Assembly (NCBI RefSeq): GCF_032854445.1
Contig: NC_088295.1
Span: 67,301,058 to 67,365,057 of the forward strand
Reading direction: 5' to 3'
DNA length: 64,000 nt
Origin: Liolophura sinensis
Taxonomy: Eukaryota > Mollusca > Polyplacophora > Chitonida > Chitonidae
In this document: one piece after another, positions 1-13,200 of the stretch
Layout of the letters: each line of letters opens with the position of its first letter
Numbering within the stretch: position 1 is the stretch's first letter
Notes under the pieces: model-generated
Databases searched by the model: none
What the model was told of the DNA's origin: nothing
What the model saw: only the letters and a program-made list of their open reading frames with translations
Program-made: the position numbers and the translations under genes

Positions 1-834
1 TATTTAAAATGAACATAAAGTCTGCAACTATATATATAATAGAAAAAATGATATAGGATATAAAAATTCTACAATTTTTTGAAAGCCCAGAAGATGAAGT
101 TCAGCATTAGGGATATGGCACTGACGGACAGTTCACTCCGAGTAGTCATCTTGTAGAAGCTCTTATGAACTTGGCCAGTCACTAGCGCTGAAAGCGTGAC
201 GTGATAATTGGCGGTCACGTCAAAAAACCTATTTGCTCTCGATTGTCAGTGTGGTTTTTTATAGTCGATAGGCAGATATCAATGCAATAAACTAGATTTT
301 GCGGTTAGCTTAAGTGTTAAACTGATGCATTTTCAACCACACATTTGTGAGCAGGGAACTGAGAACGGCTGCCCGTGTCACAATGCGTACATGTTGGACA
401 GATTACTGCTGTAGCTTGTCAGGGTGAGCTGGCAAGAAAACTGCCTCGGGAGAGTTATTGGTTAAAGAAAATATTGTGACTTAGCAAAGTCAGATTTATT
501 ACGATTATTATATCTTCCCAAAATCTGAATGATTGGGTCTGTTATCAATCAGAAACTCCTGCTCTGTTCGGTGAAGTCGGTACAGCCAGCTAGACCAAAT
601 GCTTAGAGAACGAGCAGAGCAACTAGAACACAACGGTTGTGTCCACAAACATCGCCCCGACCGAGCGCCAAACTAAAAGAATCAATGGCCTCATGAAAAC
701 GGAACAGAGCTGATGCTCTTTGATTGGATATGAGGCGTTTTTGTATTTTCTCATTGTCACATTGTTTAATCCTGACTTTACGGGAGAGTTCCTATGTTTT
801 GTGACGTCACTCTAGGCAGCTATAGCATGGCAAA

Positions 835-1026
835 ATGGCGTCACCTAATGAGTGGCTAGGTACTGACGATTGTTTGCTATTTACTTTGATAATCAGAGTA
901 GAATTCTTTTTAAATATTTTAGAACATTTCTGGAATACTGCTTTATTAACTAATTCAGCTTTAGTGGCTGACTTTATGTTCACTTTATGTCAAGGTGATA
1001 GGGGAGTACAATCTGCCACTATTTAA
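835..1026 (+). other. Conserved 63-codon reading frame of unknown meaning
   Basis: The frame starts MASPNEWLGTDDC and is identical in nucleotide sequence in all three unit copies (also 20088-20279 and 39013-39204), although the third copy differs at several flanking sites. A palindromic CRE-like TGACGTCA lies about 25 bp upstream (802-809), followed by AAAATGGCG around the start, which resembles a promoter-proximal first exon. I recognise no domain, and the middle is hydrophobic. It could be a first exon, a transposon relic or chance. Confidence 0.15.
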
Positions 1027-1395
1027 GCATTTAAACAGTTAAAATAAAATCCTGCCTGAGATAAATTGATAAGAGTCCGTATTTCACCGGTAAACGTGTG
1101 ACTATTTGCCAGTTATCACCATGCCGTCGCTGATCTGGTTCACTCTTTACGCCGCAAGTTTATAATCATATTTCTATGTCATGTTGTCTCGATGTTCACT
1201 AAAAGGGGGTCACTGTAAAATTAACGTCAAAAGCAACAAGGTACTATTTCATTCTACTGTTATAAATTTTAGGATATATTGGGAATTTTCATTGTTTACT
1301 GTATAGCTGGAATTCCTTTGTAAGAACGCGAAACGACTGTGTGCAGAAATTATTTAAAAATATTCTTTATGATGCTCGAGACCTTGACAGAGATT

Positions 1396-1618
1396 TACAC
1401 ACAAAAAGACTTGGGTTCAAATCTAACACAATTTGTGTTGTCTTCTTTCAACACAGAAATCTGTCACCCCAACCTAAAACGTGTGTTAAATAAATGTGAA
1501 GTGCATATGTTTGTGTTACAAAACAATAAAACACAAACTTGTGTTGAACCAAAATGAGGTAATTCATGAAATGCAACAAAAACTTGTGTACTTTGCAACG
1601 AGTGTTGTGTCAGATTTG
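1396..1618 (+). mobile_element. MITE-like palindromic element, ACACAA/TTGTGT-rich (unit copy 1)
   Basis: The stretch is built of repeated ACACAA and TTGTGTT words in both orientations and contains the block AACCAAAATGAGG. Its reverse complement resembles the element in intron 5 of gene C (about 49474-49795), which shows the two are members of one dispersed family. No coding capacity is visible. The ends are not resolved precisely. Confidence 0.5.
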
Positions 1619-2799
1619 AATAGAACGAGATAGAACGAGATAGTCCTGGGGCAAAACTCATATTTTGAACCTATATCTGTGTAGGGATCAGGTATGTTCA
1701 CTGCTCTCTTTTTGACAAAAGAAATAATTTCAGTTTTGAAATTATAAATATGGACAGTAATTAAACAAAGAGTCCAGCATGCATTTCTCGCTTTGCAGCT
1801 TTTGCTACAACAAGTGTAAATGTGACGATTTCAGTCAACGTCACCAGCTATTCATTCAAAAATTGGTGTGTGAAGGACACTTCATCAAACGCCTTCAGTA
1901 TTACTTTCTTAAAATCTACAGTGAGCGCAACACTCTTGTTAGCAATAGTGGACAGAGTGTTCAGGATCTGTGGCGATTGTGTCATAATTTTGTTTATAAA
2001 ACGGCTTAACCCGGGACTATGAATGTATAAGCATGCAAGTTTTTTTACGTCAGCATGGTGCTTTTTGGAACAGTTGAAATCACAGTAGATCTAAGACAAC
2101 TGTATTGAAAAACAGATGGAAGTTACTTGAATCTAATGTACAATTTCTACGCATGATGCCTGTGAAAAAAAATGGTGTATTGTGTTACTTTTTGTTTCAT
2201 CGGAGGACAAAAGTAAGGTCAAATGCAGATTTCGCCAGTATAAAGCTTTTTCCAGGAGGGATCTCCTCTGTGACTTTAAAAGTCTGATATCAAAAGTTTT
2301 TACATTCTGTTGCCTAGAAAATATTTGTAACTGTTATCACCTACATACTGCATGCTTTGATAGGCGAAGCCCCACTTGTCGTAGCTTCACGCCTCAAAAA
2401 TCAATCAAACCAATAAAGTCATATTCGCTGTCGTGTAACAAGGGAGATAATTCACAGTCAGCCTATTCACCATATTACACCAACAGTCCAGGCGGCAGTT
2501 CGATTCCTGTCACTGGTTCCACGTCGTCAGTGGTTAGCATGTTATGGAGACTTCGATTAAACCACACAAGAAACTATTCTTATTTGTCAATATTTTGCCA
2601 GGCTCCATATTAGAAAAGTTTCAAAAATGTCTGGATGATATATAGTATATATTTTACTTCCAGTGAAAGAAGAGTGTAGCCAAATGTGTTAACGTAGTGT
2701 CCAAGATGTTCTATTCGACGTGCCACGTGTTAGGTGTCAGCGTACCGTAGAAATGCACTGTGGGACAGACCCTTTCATACGTTTATCAGTCCATCCACT

Positions 2800-2870
2800 T
2801 CATAAATGTCGTCGTCAGGTGGCTGAAAAATTAAACTGAAAAAAGTACGACGTTAAACCCCAAACATACG
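2800..2870 (+). repeat. SINE tail fragment, 'gacgttaaacccc' type
   Basis: The sequence runs from a 'tcgtcgtcag' block through 'gctgaaaaatt' to 'acgacgttaaaccccaaa'. The same tail ends the SINEs in gene D introns (61258, 62320 and 63760). The tail recurs at about 22052-22122 and 40967-41030 as part of the duplicated unit. Confidence 0.5.
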
Positions 2871-5818
2871 TGCACCCTGAATAAAAGCCCCACAAATGCC
2901 CAGTTATATATTCACCTAACAGTTTGCAAGACAATACATTGCCAAAAATCATCTTACATATCTGACGGAAGAAGATATTAGCCCATGTATTTAAAAAGAA
3001 AGACACAGTAGGCTATATACAGTAGCTAATGCCTATACCTGTTATGTTTGGGAAGCGCTCATCTTTTCCAGAAGAGCTGCTACTTTGAGTAGGTTGGCAA
3101 TCTGCCTAAGTGACTGGCGCACGTTTTCTCATCCCTTTACAATGAGTCTTTTAATTTGATTTCATGCCTGGAATATTTACTGTCTTTCCTGCATCACTGA
3201 AAACTGACGCCTCTCTTACTTGTTACACTTGCATGTTAGCAGCAGTAGTTGCTATTTCTTTATTACTTTTTACATATTCCTTTGGTACCGGTAACTGGCC
3301 TTTTAAGTAGTTTCAGAATAGTTTTGCAATTTAGGTTTCAAGCAATCGCCTTGAAACGCCCCTTCCTAGTCTACAACTGGTATATGAATGTCGGACTTGA
3401 CGCTTAGACTTCTGTTACACTTTAGAGACCTATGTTTGAAACTAACCTTTGACAAAACAGCTAAAGTAAGATATAGTAGTAGGATCACCACGAATGTGCA
3501 TAATATTGCCCTCGTTCTGTCTGGCCGAATGATGACCTCGTCCTATATTTACGTGTAGTAGTATACTGGCACGTCTGCATGTACTCGCATAGCCTCAGTG
3601 TAGTTTTCACATAACTGGCTTTTGTATTGCCAAGTTAGCACTCAGCGCTGCGATTACTGATTACAAACGGACTGTAAACTGAGATAAAGACTTCTGGAAA
3701 CTTGTGCCAGCAGTGTAAGTAATTTTGTACTTTTACAATGATAATGTTTGATCAGGTTTCCACACAGACTGACCCACTTTTCTTTATCGGTGCATCGGAG
3801 ACCTAACTATAGCGGGCCATCTGATCTGGACTGGACGTTTGTGTTTTGCTATTGCATCTGTCAACCGTAAATGAGAAAACTGTATGTGTAACGAGTACCC
3901 CACATCACCACCAACCTAACATTTACAATACTAAGGCACATTACATAGTTTCGTGGAAAACAACCCCGAACATGTAAGTGATTTTGTGATCACACTCATC
4001 ACACATGACAACTTCTGTGGCCCAAATTTAGACCATGCGCCTCGAAAGTCGGGAGACGTGGCACACCGAATGTTCAACTGGAGTAGACCCAGAATCCTCG
4101 TGGCAGCGGGGTGTTCCGGCCCGTCACAGTAGTGGGACGCTACTGTAAGCCCTTAAGTCTGACGCAGAAGCAATCCATAGCCAGAAAGCAAGATGGGAAT
4201 ATTTTATCACAGCTGACTTGGCCATGCGAACTTTATCAAATATACCATCAGGAAAAAGCACTTTGAAGTATGTGGTGTCGAAACCCATTTTAAGGTGTTC
4301 GCGTTTACGCACAATATGGCATGGACATACCTCGCCAGGAAGCCGCTCCTGGAGATCTTACCGGGTTCTAGGTGACGTAATGGAGGATTGAATTACGAAA
4401 TGAACTACTCGCGGGGGGAGGGGGTTGGGGCGCAAATCTGTTAATAAACTTGATGAAATGGAGGCCCTGCAACAAAACAGCCTGTAGCTGTCAGCTCCCA
4501 AAACAGTGATTGGCCCGAGCTCTTTGAACATGTTGGTCAAGGCTAGATCTCAGCCACCCATCATCGAATTTTCCAACAGCAACAACTTTCGTGTTCCAGT
4601 ATTTCTTCGGCGCTAGTAATCGTCGCTCGTGTTGTTGAAGGTTGAGATATTCTGCTGTCCCCAGTGGACGTTATGATTGCCGGACATGCTTCCCAAAACA
4701 AAGTGTCGTGGCATGATAGCCCTCCACAAAAAGTTCGAGACGGCCCATAAAGGGGCTTCACTCTCATCGATATATCGTACTCCCCAGTCCAAATGATCAA
4801 CTGTGGATTATCACAGATGAATCGGTCAAAATAAAATTGCAGTGGCGCAGCACTGTATGTTTCCCGTCAGTGCAAGCGGCCTTTCTCAAGATTCTTCAGC
4901 GTTGCTGTTAAACATTTCAGCCCTTACCCGATTAAATCAGAACACAAGGTATTAATTAACAGTAAACCCTGTCCAATCTTCAAAAAAGCTTCCTCAGTTA
5001 TCCGGAGATTTTCATTGGCAAAATATCTGCCTTTCTTCGCCGTCCAAGTTAACACTGACCAGCCGTACTGCCTATCGTCGAAGAAGCTTACCAATATGCA
5101 ATAATCTGAAATAATTCCTCCTTTCAGTTAATATTGCCATAGACGGCTCGTTAGTATATGTCATTGATATAAAAAGACATATGGAGTAAAAGCAGAGCAG
5201 CGACAATAATGTGGTTGATGGCATATTATCGCGTGTAGCTTGTGAAATCCGGTCTTATTTTGTGCTATATCCCAACTGTTCATGTAAATGATAACTTAGT
5301 AGCAACTTAAGCGCCTCCTAGTTCTATGGCTTAGGCAAAATTAGATAATACTCAATATCTATTCAATCACCTCGTGACTGCACCGTTATTCCACTGCAGT
5401 TCTTTGTTAGCCTTCCTCGCCGCCTTTAATTTTAAACTTGATCATCCATCATCAAATCAGTTTAAACAGGTCGTTCCTCGTCACTTTTCCCGCTCGTTAG
5501 CGTCCAAACCAATTCAGCCCCCGAATTTCAAGCTTTCAAGCCTCAACCAAACCTTAATTATTTGTTTACAGTCCAAATAAAGACTGATAAACATGGGTCG
5601 AAAGGTCCAAAATGTACATCAATAGGCAAAAGACAAGCAAATGTATTATGGTGCAAATTTTCCAAATCTCATGTCCTATTTGTAAAGATCTTGTATAAAC
5701 ATTGTATACTGGCAAAGGTGAGAACTAGTAATTATACATTACAGATAGCTATACATCCATTAGGCCACGAGGTGGACAACCTCTGCGATAACCAACTTAT
5801 GTGAGGTGATAAGCGGCA

Positions 5819-5826
5819 TATAAAGA
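5819..5826 (+). promoter_or_regulatory. Predicted TATA box of gene A
   Basis: TATAAAGA lies about 105 bp upstream of a strong splice donor, CAAG|GTAAGC at 5931. This is a sensible layout for a core promoter and a short non-coding first exon. The start of transcription would be near 5849. It is not confirmed by any transcript. Confidence 0.5.
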
Positions 5827-5849
5827 GCGGTGCGAATTGATGAAACAGT

Positions 5850-5930
5850 CAGGTCGGGACGTTATCCAGTTTGGAGAGACGCTGTTAGAGTAATCGCACA
5901 GAAGCAAAGGATACCTGTAGGAACGTCAAG
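5850..5930 (+). other. Predicted 5' UTR exon of gene A
   Basis: The exon is bounded by the TATA box and by the donor GTAAGC at 5931. It would join the acceptor CCCTTTTAG at 7252-7260, which ends on the base before the start ATG, removing a 1,330-bp intron. The acceptor-to-ATG abutment is shared by all four paralogues, which supports a spliced 5' UTR. The left edge is only approximate. Confidence 0.45.
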
Positions 5931-6931
5931 GTAAGCATTCGACGAAGTTTTAGTTTGAATTTTTTTTTCTTCTAAGGTGAAACTACTCTTACAAATTCAT
6001 TCTTTAGGTTTTCTTTTGTTTTAAGCGAATAATCGTTTCTAAGTCTCTGCACTAAGAAATGTTGCCCGTATTCTCATCACATCAGTGTGCCATGACATAG
6101 TGCAAAGAAAAGGGTTCCATATCGAGACGCTTTGACATTCTAAAGCTAAATTTTTACATATTCTCTTTCTGATATGTCATTTATTTGGAACTTACGTGAT
6201 GCTTTCACTTGTATATCCGTTCCATTACCCATTTGTACCATTATCTTAAGATTGACTTCCAGTGGGCTTTTGAGATATTGTGTTTCAGGAGCGGAAAAAA
6301 CACCATGAAACGATAGAATTTCAAACCTTAATCATATAAATTACAGCCCTTTCACACTATAGTATATTTCTTTTAGCCAGTCACCTATATTCAGCTGTCT
6401 GTAAAATCAGCTATACTCGCTACCAAAATTGCCTTTAGTCAGTGACACGTAACAAACAAAGCCCTAAATATTGACATGTTGAACGTTCATACTATTACAA
6501 AGAAAATGAAAATATTTCATAATGTTAAACTCCATAAGCTTAGTTTCCACACCAAGAACTCATTGCCTCGGGTGACGTCGTAATTACTCAAAAGCCACCT
6601 GCATGCTGGACAATTGGCGTGGAGAGTAATTTGTTTTACAATGGCTGCACCAACAAACGGCCAGAACAAACTGCACGCAGTAACACAACCTACACTGCTA
6701 TGTCTGCAAACAGATTACATTGCTTAAATTTCCTAACATCATTTTCTTGCCGTTGAAACCGAGCTTTTGGACTTTAAAAATAATGGAGTAGAAAAGAGTT
6801 CTATCTTCATTTTCCTGGCAAGAATATGGACTTCCAACATATTCCTTTGTAGAGGTTGTGTTGTTACGTGTAACGCTTAATAAAGGGTAGATTTTAGACG
6901 TAAATGTGGAGTGATAACAATATTTCCGCAC

Positions 6932-7160
6932 AGGAGTTCGCTGGCTCGAGCGGTTAAAACACTGGCTCACCGGGACTGATGAGGAACAGGCGCTATTACT
7001 TTGGCTGTGGCTTTAGTCAGGATGTTTGTAATGTGCCCAGGGAAGGGCGGTGTTTTATTCCCGGATCTCCGGTTTCCTCCATTCATAAGCCTGATCGTCG
7101 TTATATCACTGAGTGAAAAAATCTTGAGCACTGCGTTCAACACAAATCAAATAAACCAAT
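6932..7160 (+). mobile_element. tRNA-headed SINE in the 5' UTR intron of gene A
   Basis: The tRNA-like head ('ggctcgagcggttaaaacac') is followed by a body containing 'ggtttcctcc' and a tail 'cttgagcactgcgttcaaca' ending in an A-rich run. The matching copy in unit 2 is 26216-26430 and lacks a few bases inside the body ('gatcgtcgttatatcac' is reduced to 'gatcac'). Confidence 0.55.
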
Positions 7161-7260
7161 GATTCATGTCTCGACATTTTACTTGACTTTCACTTCGTTA
7201 GTTCCAGTAAGTACAGTTTTTGTAGGACGTTTTAACCCTAATACAAAGTTTCCCTTTTAG

Positions 7261-10200
7261 ATGGGATCTTTTGATTTTGCTGTCGTGGACTTCTCCATAC
7301 TGAACATAGCAGATGTTAGGGGAAGCGAAGTGCCTCTGTTACGGGAATGTGATCAGCTGACGGCATTGGCTGATGAAGTCATGGCGGCTTTAAAGGAATT
7401 TGGCATTTGCTACCTAAAGAATCATGGTATATCCCCCGAAAAGGTTGGATTTTTTGTTCTATGTAATTTTTTGTTTAATATCAATTTCTGTTCGGTCATA
7501 CTGGCAGTAATAAAAGTGGCCTGTAATTACGGCCTTAGCACATTTGTATTATTTACCTCCCAAAGAAACGTGTACTATTATTATAATTATATTAAATATA
7601 CATATATGTACATATTTCATATTCTATAGTGGAAGTTTATCCAACTTTTCAACCATTACAGTCTTTAAGAACTAACTGTAATTGACAAGAGCGTAATTTT
7701 AGCCTTAAAACACAGGCATTGGTCTAATATGTTTACAATAGTTTAATGATGGAGACAAGGTGTCCTTCATCTAATGGTATGAAAGATTACGCCATTAGTT
7801 ACTGGCAAATGGGCTCTCTCTGATTCCTCTGTTGTTATCAAGTAACAGACGAAGTGAAAAAAGCGGTAGTATCAAATGCTTTTAACAAATCAGGTCGCTT
7901 GGTCAAATCAAGAACTCGCTGGTTTGGCTTGCTCTTTAAATTTTGTCATGAACAATCTCGATTCCTCCACCCATAAACCTGACTTTCGTCAAATGAATTA
8001 AACATTTTTGAGCACGGCGTTAAGTAACAATACAATAAAAATTTTAAAAATCAATAAATCAGTGAATCGATAAACTGAAATCATTTTACGGCACATCTTA
8101 AAGAACATTAATAAAAATAATGTGAGACTAATTGCGTAAATATGAGTTTAAAATATTCCTCTTTTCTTTTGAAGACAAAGACACTCTTTGACCTTACCCG
8201 GGAAGTATTCGCACTTCCGACGGAAGTGAAGATGCGCATGTCCCGACGACTGGATGCTCTTTACCATGGGTATTGTACTAGAGAGATAGAAAGGTGAGGG
8301 TTCAGTTAATAGTAGTTCTGAATCTGCGAATAGTCTGGCGTGGTTTACAGAATGTGCCGAGCGATTAAGGGCCAAGGGTCAGTTTCACAAAGTGCACTTA
8401 GTTCTAGTAAGCCCTTAACTATCATGACAACGTATGTTGTAGAGATATAAAGTACACTTAGCTGTGGGCTACTTATCACTAAGTACTCTTCATGAAACCG
8501 GCCCAGTCGTCAACATACATTCTGTCGCCACGCAGCTCTGCAGGTTCTCGGTTCCAACAGCAGTAAAGGTGAAAGTTATCAAATCTTCTAATGACAACCC
8601 ACATAAAGCTGCCAATTAAAATATATACACAACAACAGCTTCAGGTTCATAGAAAATTAAATACTCAGACACCTACTTTAAACACATATCATTTTCCGGT
8701 GTTCGTTACACAATAAAAAAAAGTGGCGGTAAGTAACCCGTTATCTATCTATCTACTTATGCATTTGATTGCTGTTTTACGCCGTACTCAAGAGTATTTC
8801 GCCTATTCGACGACGGTCAGCATTATAGTGGGAGGAAACCGGACAAAACCTGGGGGAAATCCACGGCCATGAGCTGGTTGTTGGCTCGTATGGCCGGAGA
8901 GAAAGCCAGCATGAGCTTTCACAGCGACCGAGGCTCCTGGGTCATTGCGCTAATACCTCTGCCCTGGATGCCATAAAATGATGCCCTTGTACCCAACACG
9001 GTTCAAGACAAACGTTGTTGAGTGGGTTGGCCGATAAATGAATTATTTCAGTAGCCAGCTCTGACAGAAAACAGGTCACTGGTGTGCAGAGTAGTGAGAG
9101 AACTACATGTTTTAAAATGTCCACAAGACTCTTAAGATATGTCAGAATCCGTGGTATCCGTTTCCATGAATTTTGATAATTTCATAGCAGAAAATGGTTT
9201 ACCCTTTATACGAAACAGCATTTATGGAAAAAACATAACGCAAAACAGAAAGTACGCTAAATAAGTACTAGGAAGTGTCCAATGGAAAGACTTGATTCTT
9301 ACATTTAAACACCTTGTCCCGTGTTACATGTCCCGTGTTAAACACCTTGTCCCGTGTTACATGTGCATTAAAATGCGATAAACACCCAAAGCATACATAT
9401 ACAAGCATTAAAATGAGCATTAGTTATAACATGCTAGTCAGTTAGGAATATAACATGCATTTCTTATTGCCTAAGCTGTATGTGACCGCCTGGTTACTCA
9501 CCGATATGATAAGTATTTATCTATCAATACGAGGAACATATCAGTCGATAATCTGTGGTTATTTCCTTTGCAGATAACTGCTTTTATCTACCTCACGTGC
9601 AAACCTTTTCAGATAATAACTGCTTTTTTCTACCTCACGTGCTCCACACTTAGTTCGCATATGTCATACTAGTGTTTTAAGCGTTGGTCTTGGCGACCGA
9701 TAACAGCCCCTGACAGCTAAAGGAACGTTAATAATGGTATATCCTAAAACATTCAGCATGTATTGAGCTCCGATGGTGCCTATAATACATGTTAATCAAA
9801 ATGGGGATGAGATGGGGTCTTCAATCATTGATGCATATTAGCATACCGTAAACTACCAAATTCTCCATTTAACTGATTGTACATTGGAATGAGCCAGGGG
9901 GAAGTCACGGCCACCCGCAGGCAGGTTACTGGCAAACGCTTCCCACGTAAGACCAGAGGGGAAGTCTCTCAATACACGAGCTGAACTCACAGCCACGGCA
10001 TCAGTGAGAGGTTCCCAAGTCAATATGTCGTACCAGCAAGTTAACCACTTGGTCAAGGACTCCTCGTTGTGTATATATATAAAGCACAATAACTCGAGAT
10101 AGGTGTTCCATTGTTGAGTTTGTATGCGTAAATTTCGAAATCGCGACTTGCGCACTGGAGCTGGGATTAAGATAGTCTATCTTAATCCCAGATTAGAGTA

Positions 10201-13200
10201 CTGGTACTGAGAGCTTAACCCGACTAACTTGACATTCAGGGCCATAGGCTAAAGGTCAATGAACCAATAAAGTTGTTTAATAACGGAAATCTAATGACAG
10301 ATGTAATGTAATGTTGTATAGCGCCATCAGCGTCAGTTTTATTGAGGACGAAATCCTGTTATTTCACCTTCACACTTATGGTCATGTGTGTGCAAGTTAT
10401 GTAAGCTGTGCTTCTTCATTTGAGCAGGCCAAAAGACGTGACCTCTGTGGAAAGGTACGAGACTTTTATGACGTGCCCTCGACAAGCCTTTGTAAGTACA
10501 GTGACATATAAAATGCCAACAAAACCAATATTCCGCGTATGAAATAATAAAACAAGTTATTTTCAAGTATCACCATCCATGCTATTCCCTTTTTCGGTAA
10601 GGCCTAATCAGTGGAATCGCACACCGTTCCAAACTGTAGGGACATTTTCATGTACCATTTCAAATCTTCTTGTCTTATATACAAAAATATCACATTGAAG
10701 ATTAAATTGCCCAATTATTCATCTGTCATTTATCTATTATCAGAGATCAATTTATTACCTTTATATTATTATGTTGTTTTCACATGCCTATAAATAAATA
10801 TACATTGTATTCGTTTGCCTAAAATGAAAGGTACACGTCTGATGAAATTGTTGTGTAGTGGGTTTAAGGTTATAAATATTCATTTATTTATTTATTTATT
10901 CTGTTGACGTGGTATACAGTGGTTTACATTTTGTTTCGTTGATCATCTCCTCCAGGCCTGGCCGGACGAGGTGCCTGCTTTTAAACCGGCATCCTTGGAC
11001 GTGTTCTATGAGTTCGAGGAGTTGTCTTTTCGTGTCTTTGATGTTTTGGCAGTTGGCCTCGGCCTGCAGGTAACACATCTTCAAATTGAGGTTACAATGC
11101 ATATGTTTTTTAAAATTCTTGAAGACAAAGAAAACACTAAAGTGATGAAAGTACCAGATGAAAGATCTGATCAAGATTTATTCGGAGAAAGCGTGCATAT
11201 GTAGGCCTATACACATTTGGATTGGTGAAATCTAGCGGTCCATGAGTGTTCAGTGGCAAAATCCTGATGTGACGTCACTGGTCCCAATAAGTCAGAAAAG
11301 GTGAACGTAGAACCAGACGTTTCAAATACATGTACGTTTTACTAGGTTGTACAAATTCAAAAAAAAAAATTTTCTGTACAGAGTTATCTGACATATATTC
11401 CACATATATTCTGACATATGTTTTCTTTGCCTTTAAAATACTTATGTGAAGCCAAATGTTTGAAAATCAAGTTAACATGAAATCCGAAATGTAAATCGAT
11501 TACCCAAATTCACATGTTCGTACATGTATGTTCCAAAGCAGGTTATAGGTTACGAGTGATATCTTGTGTTTAGGTTTTAATCACTATCGCGGTTTTGAAC
11601 CTTTCTTTTTCAGGATCGTGGATTTTTAAGACGAAGCCACATGGAAGACAGTGGGGATCTGAGAAATTCTCTCTATCACAGTTATCCCGATGATTTCGGT
11701 AGGTAAAGGATTCTATTCCATCTTACCCCGATGAATTCGGTAGGTAAAGGATTTTATTCCATCTCACCCCGATGATTTCGGTAGGTAAAGGATTTTATTC
11801 CATCTCACCCCGATGATTTCGATAGGTAAAGGATTCTATTCCATCTTACCCCGATGATTTCGATAGGTAAAGGATTCTATTCCATCTTACCCCGATGATT
11901 TCGATAGGTAAAGGATTCTATTCCATCTTACCCCGATGATTTCGATAGGTAAAGGATTCTGTTCCATCTTACCCCGATGATTTGGGTAGGTAAAGGATTC
12001 TGTTCCATCTTACCCCGATGATTTCGATAGGTAAAGGATTCTGTTCCATCTTACCCCGATGATTTCGATAGGTAAAGGATTCTATTCCATCTTACCCGAT
12101 GATTTCGGTAGGTAAAGGACTCTATTCCATCTTACCCCGATGATTTGGGTAGGTAAAGGATTCTGTTCCATCTTACCCCGATGATTTCGGTAGGTAAAGG
12201 ATTCAATTCCATCTTACCCGATGATTTCGGTAGGTAAAGGATTCTATTCCATCTTACTGGATGATTTCGGTAGATAAAGGATTCTATTCCATCTTACCCC
12301 GATGATTTCGGTAGGTAAAGGATTTTATTCCATCTTACCTCGATGATTTGGGTAGGTAAAGGATTTTATTCATATTAATCTCACATACTCTGTGATGTAA
12401 CACTGTTATACACTGAAGTCGGGGATAGGTTGTGCCTATGTGTTCATCCATGCAAAGTTGAAGAATGAAAAGATAGAAACACAATTTTAAGGTAAATTTT
12501 TGTAAAAACAATGCATGCGGGAGTAGTAAGAAAAACAACGCTTGCGCACTAAATCGAGATCGGGTTGCATCTGTGCGTCGATCCAAAATATTGTAAAAAA
12601 AACCAAATCTGCGGTGATCTGTCGTTGTTACAGGCTTATGTCTATTTTATGTTTCTTCCTTTGATCAGTTCCAAAACCGCAACAAGTCCGATACATGGAA
12701 CATTATGACGTTGGAACTGTGTCATTTGTTTACCAACGTGACGTTGGAGGACTAGAGGTAAATGACATATTAAAGACAACCTTCCAAGTATCTCAACATA
12801 ATTTTTTTTCCAATTTGACCAGCTATGAACCATCATGTCGGATCCTTTCTTAAGTGATTATCTATGTTATTCAAGAGATATGAATATAAAAGATACTGAA
12901 AATGAAGCAATGAGAATATGTTGTGAGAACATGACTATAACGTAACTATATGTTTAAATAACATATTTGTATTCACTGGAGGATTTTATAAGATCGCCCT
13001 TGAAGTATTCAACACAACCCACATATCTTATACAATATATTAGTGCAGCACAATGATTCCGGAACTTCTCACCAGTGCTGTCGACGTGAGTTCAAATCCA
13101 GCTCATACTGTATAGCTTCCTCACAGGAAGGTCCTTAACAACCCACGAATGCTCGTGTTTTTCCTCCGTGCCCTATCCGGTTTCCTCCCAGGGTAATGCT

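Larger units (their letters stand above)
1..5533. repeat. Tail of a 19-kb tandem duplication unit (copy 1, partial)
   Basis: This stretch is repeated almost letter for letter at 19252-24787 and, with more changes and indels, at 38178-43730. It holds no gene I recognise. It contains a short conserved reading frame (835-1026), a MITE-like element (1396-1618) and a SINE tail (about 2800-2870). Longer frames such as 2182-2613 and the minus-strand 4561-4800 are shortened or lost in at least one copy, so they look non-coding. Because the duplication breakpoint maps to 5533/5534, this is the end of a unit whose front, and probably another dioxygenase gene, lies upstream of the window. Confidence 0.85.

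Noticed and set aside
2182-2613. 143-codon frame
   Set aside because: It is shortened in copy 2 and lost in copy 3.
4412-4432. G-quadruplex candidate
   Set aside because: Only three separated G runs in this stretch, so the case is weak.
4561-4800. 79-codon minus-strand frame repeated in two units
   Set aside because: It is broken in the third copy by small indels, so it is not under coding constraint.
11686-12370. CRISPR-like regular spacing
   Set aside because: The units are contiguous with no unique spacers. This is a minisatellite in a eukaryotic intron.
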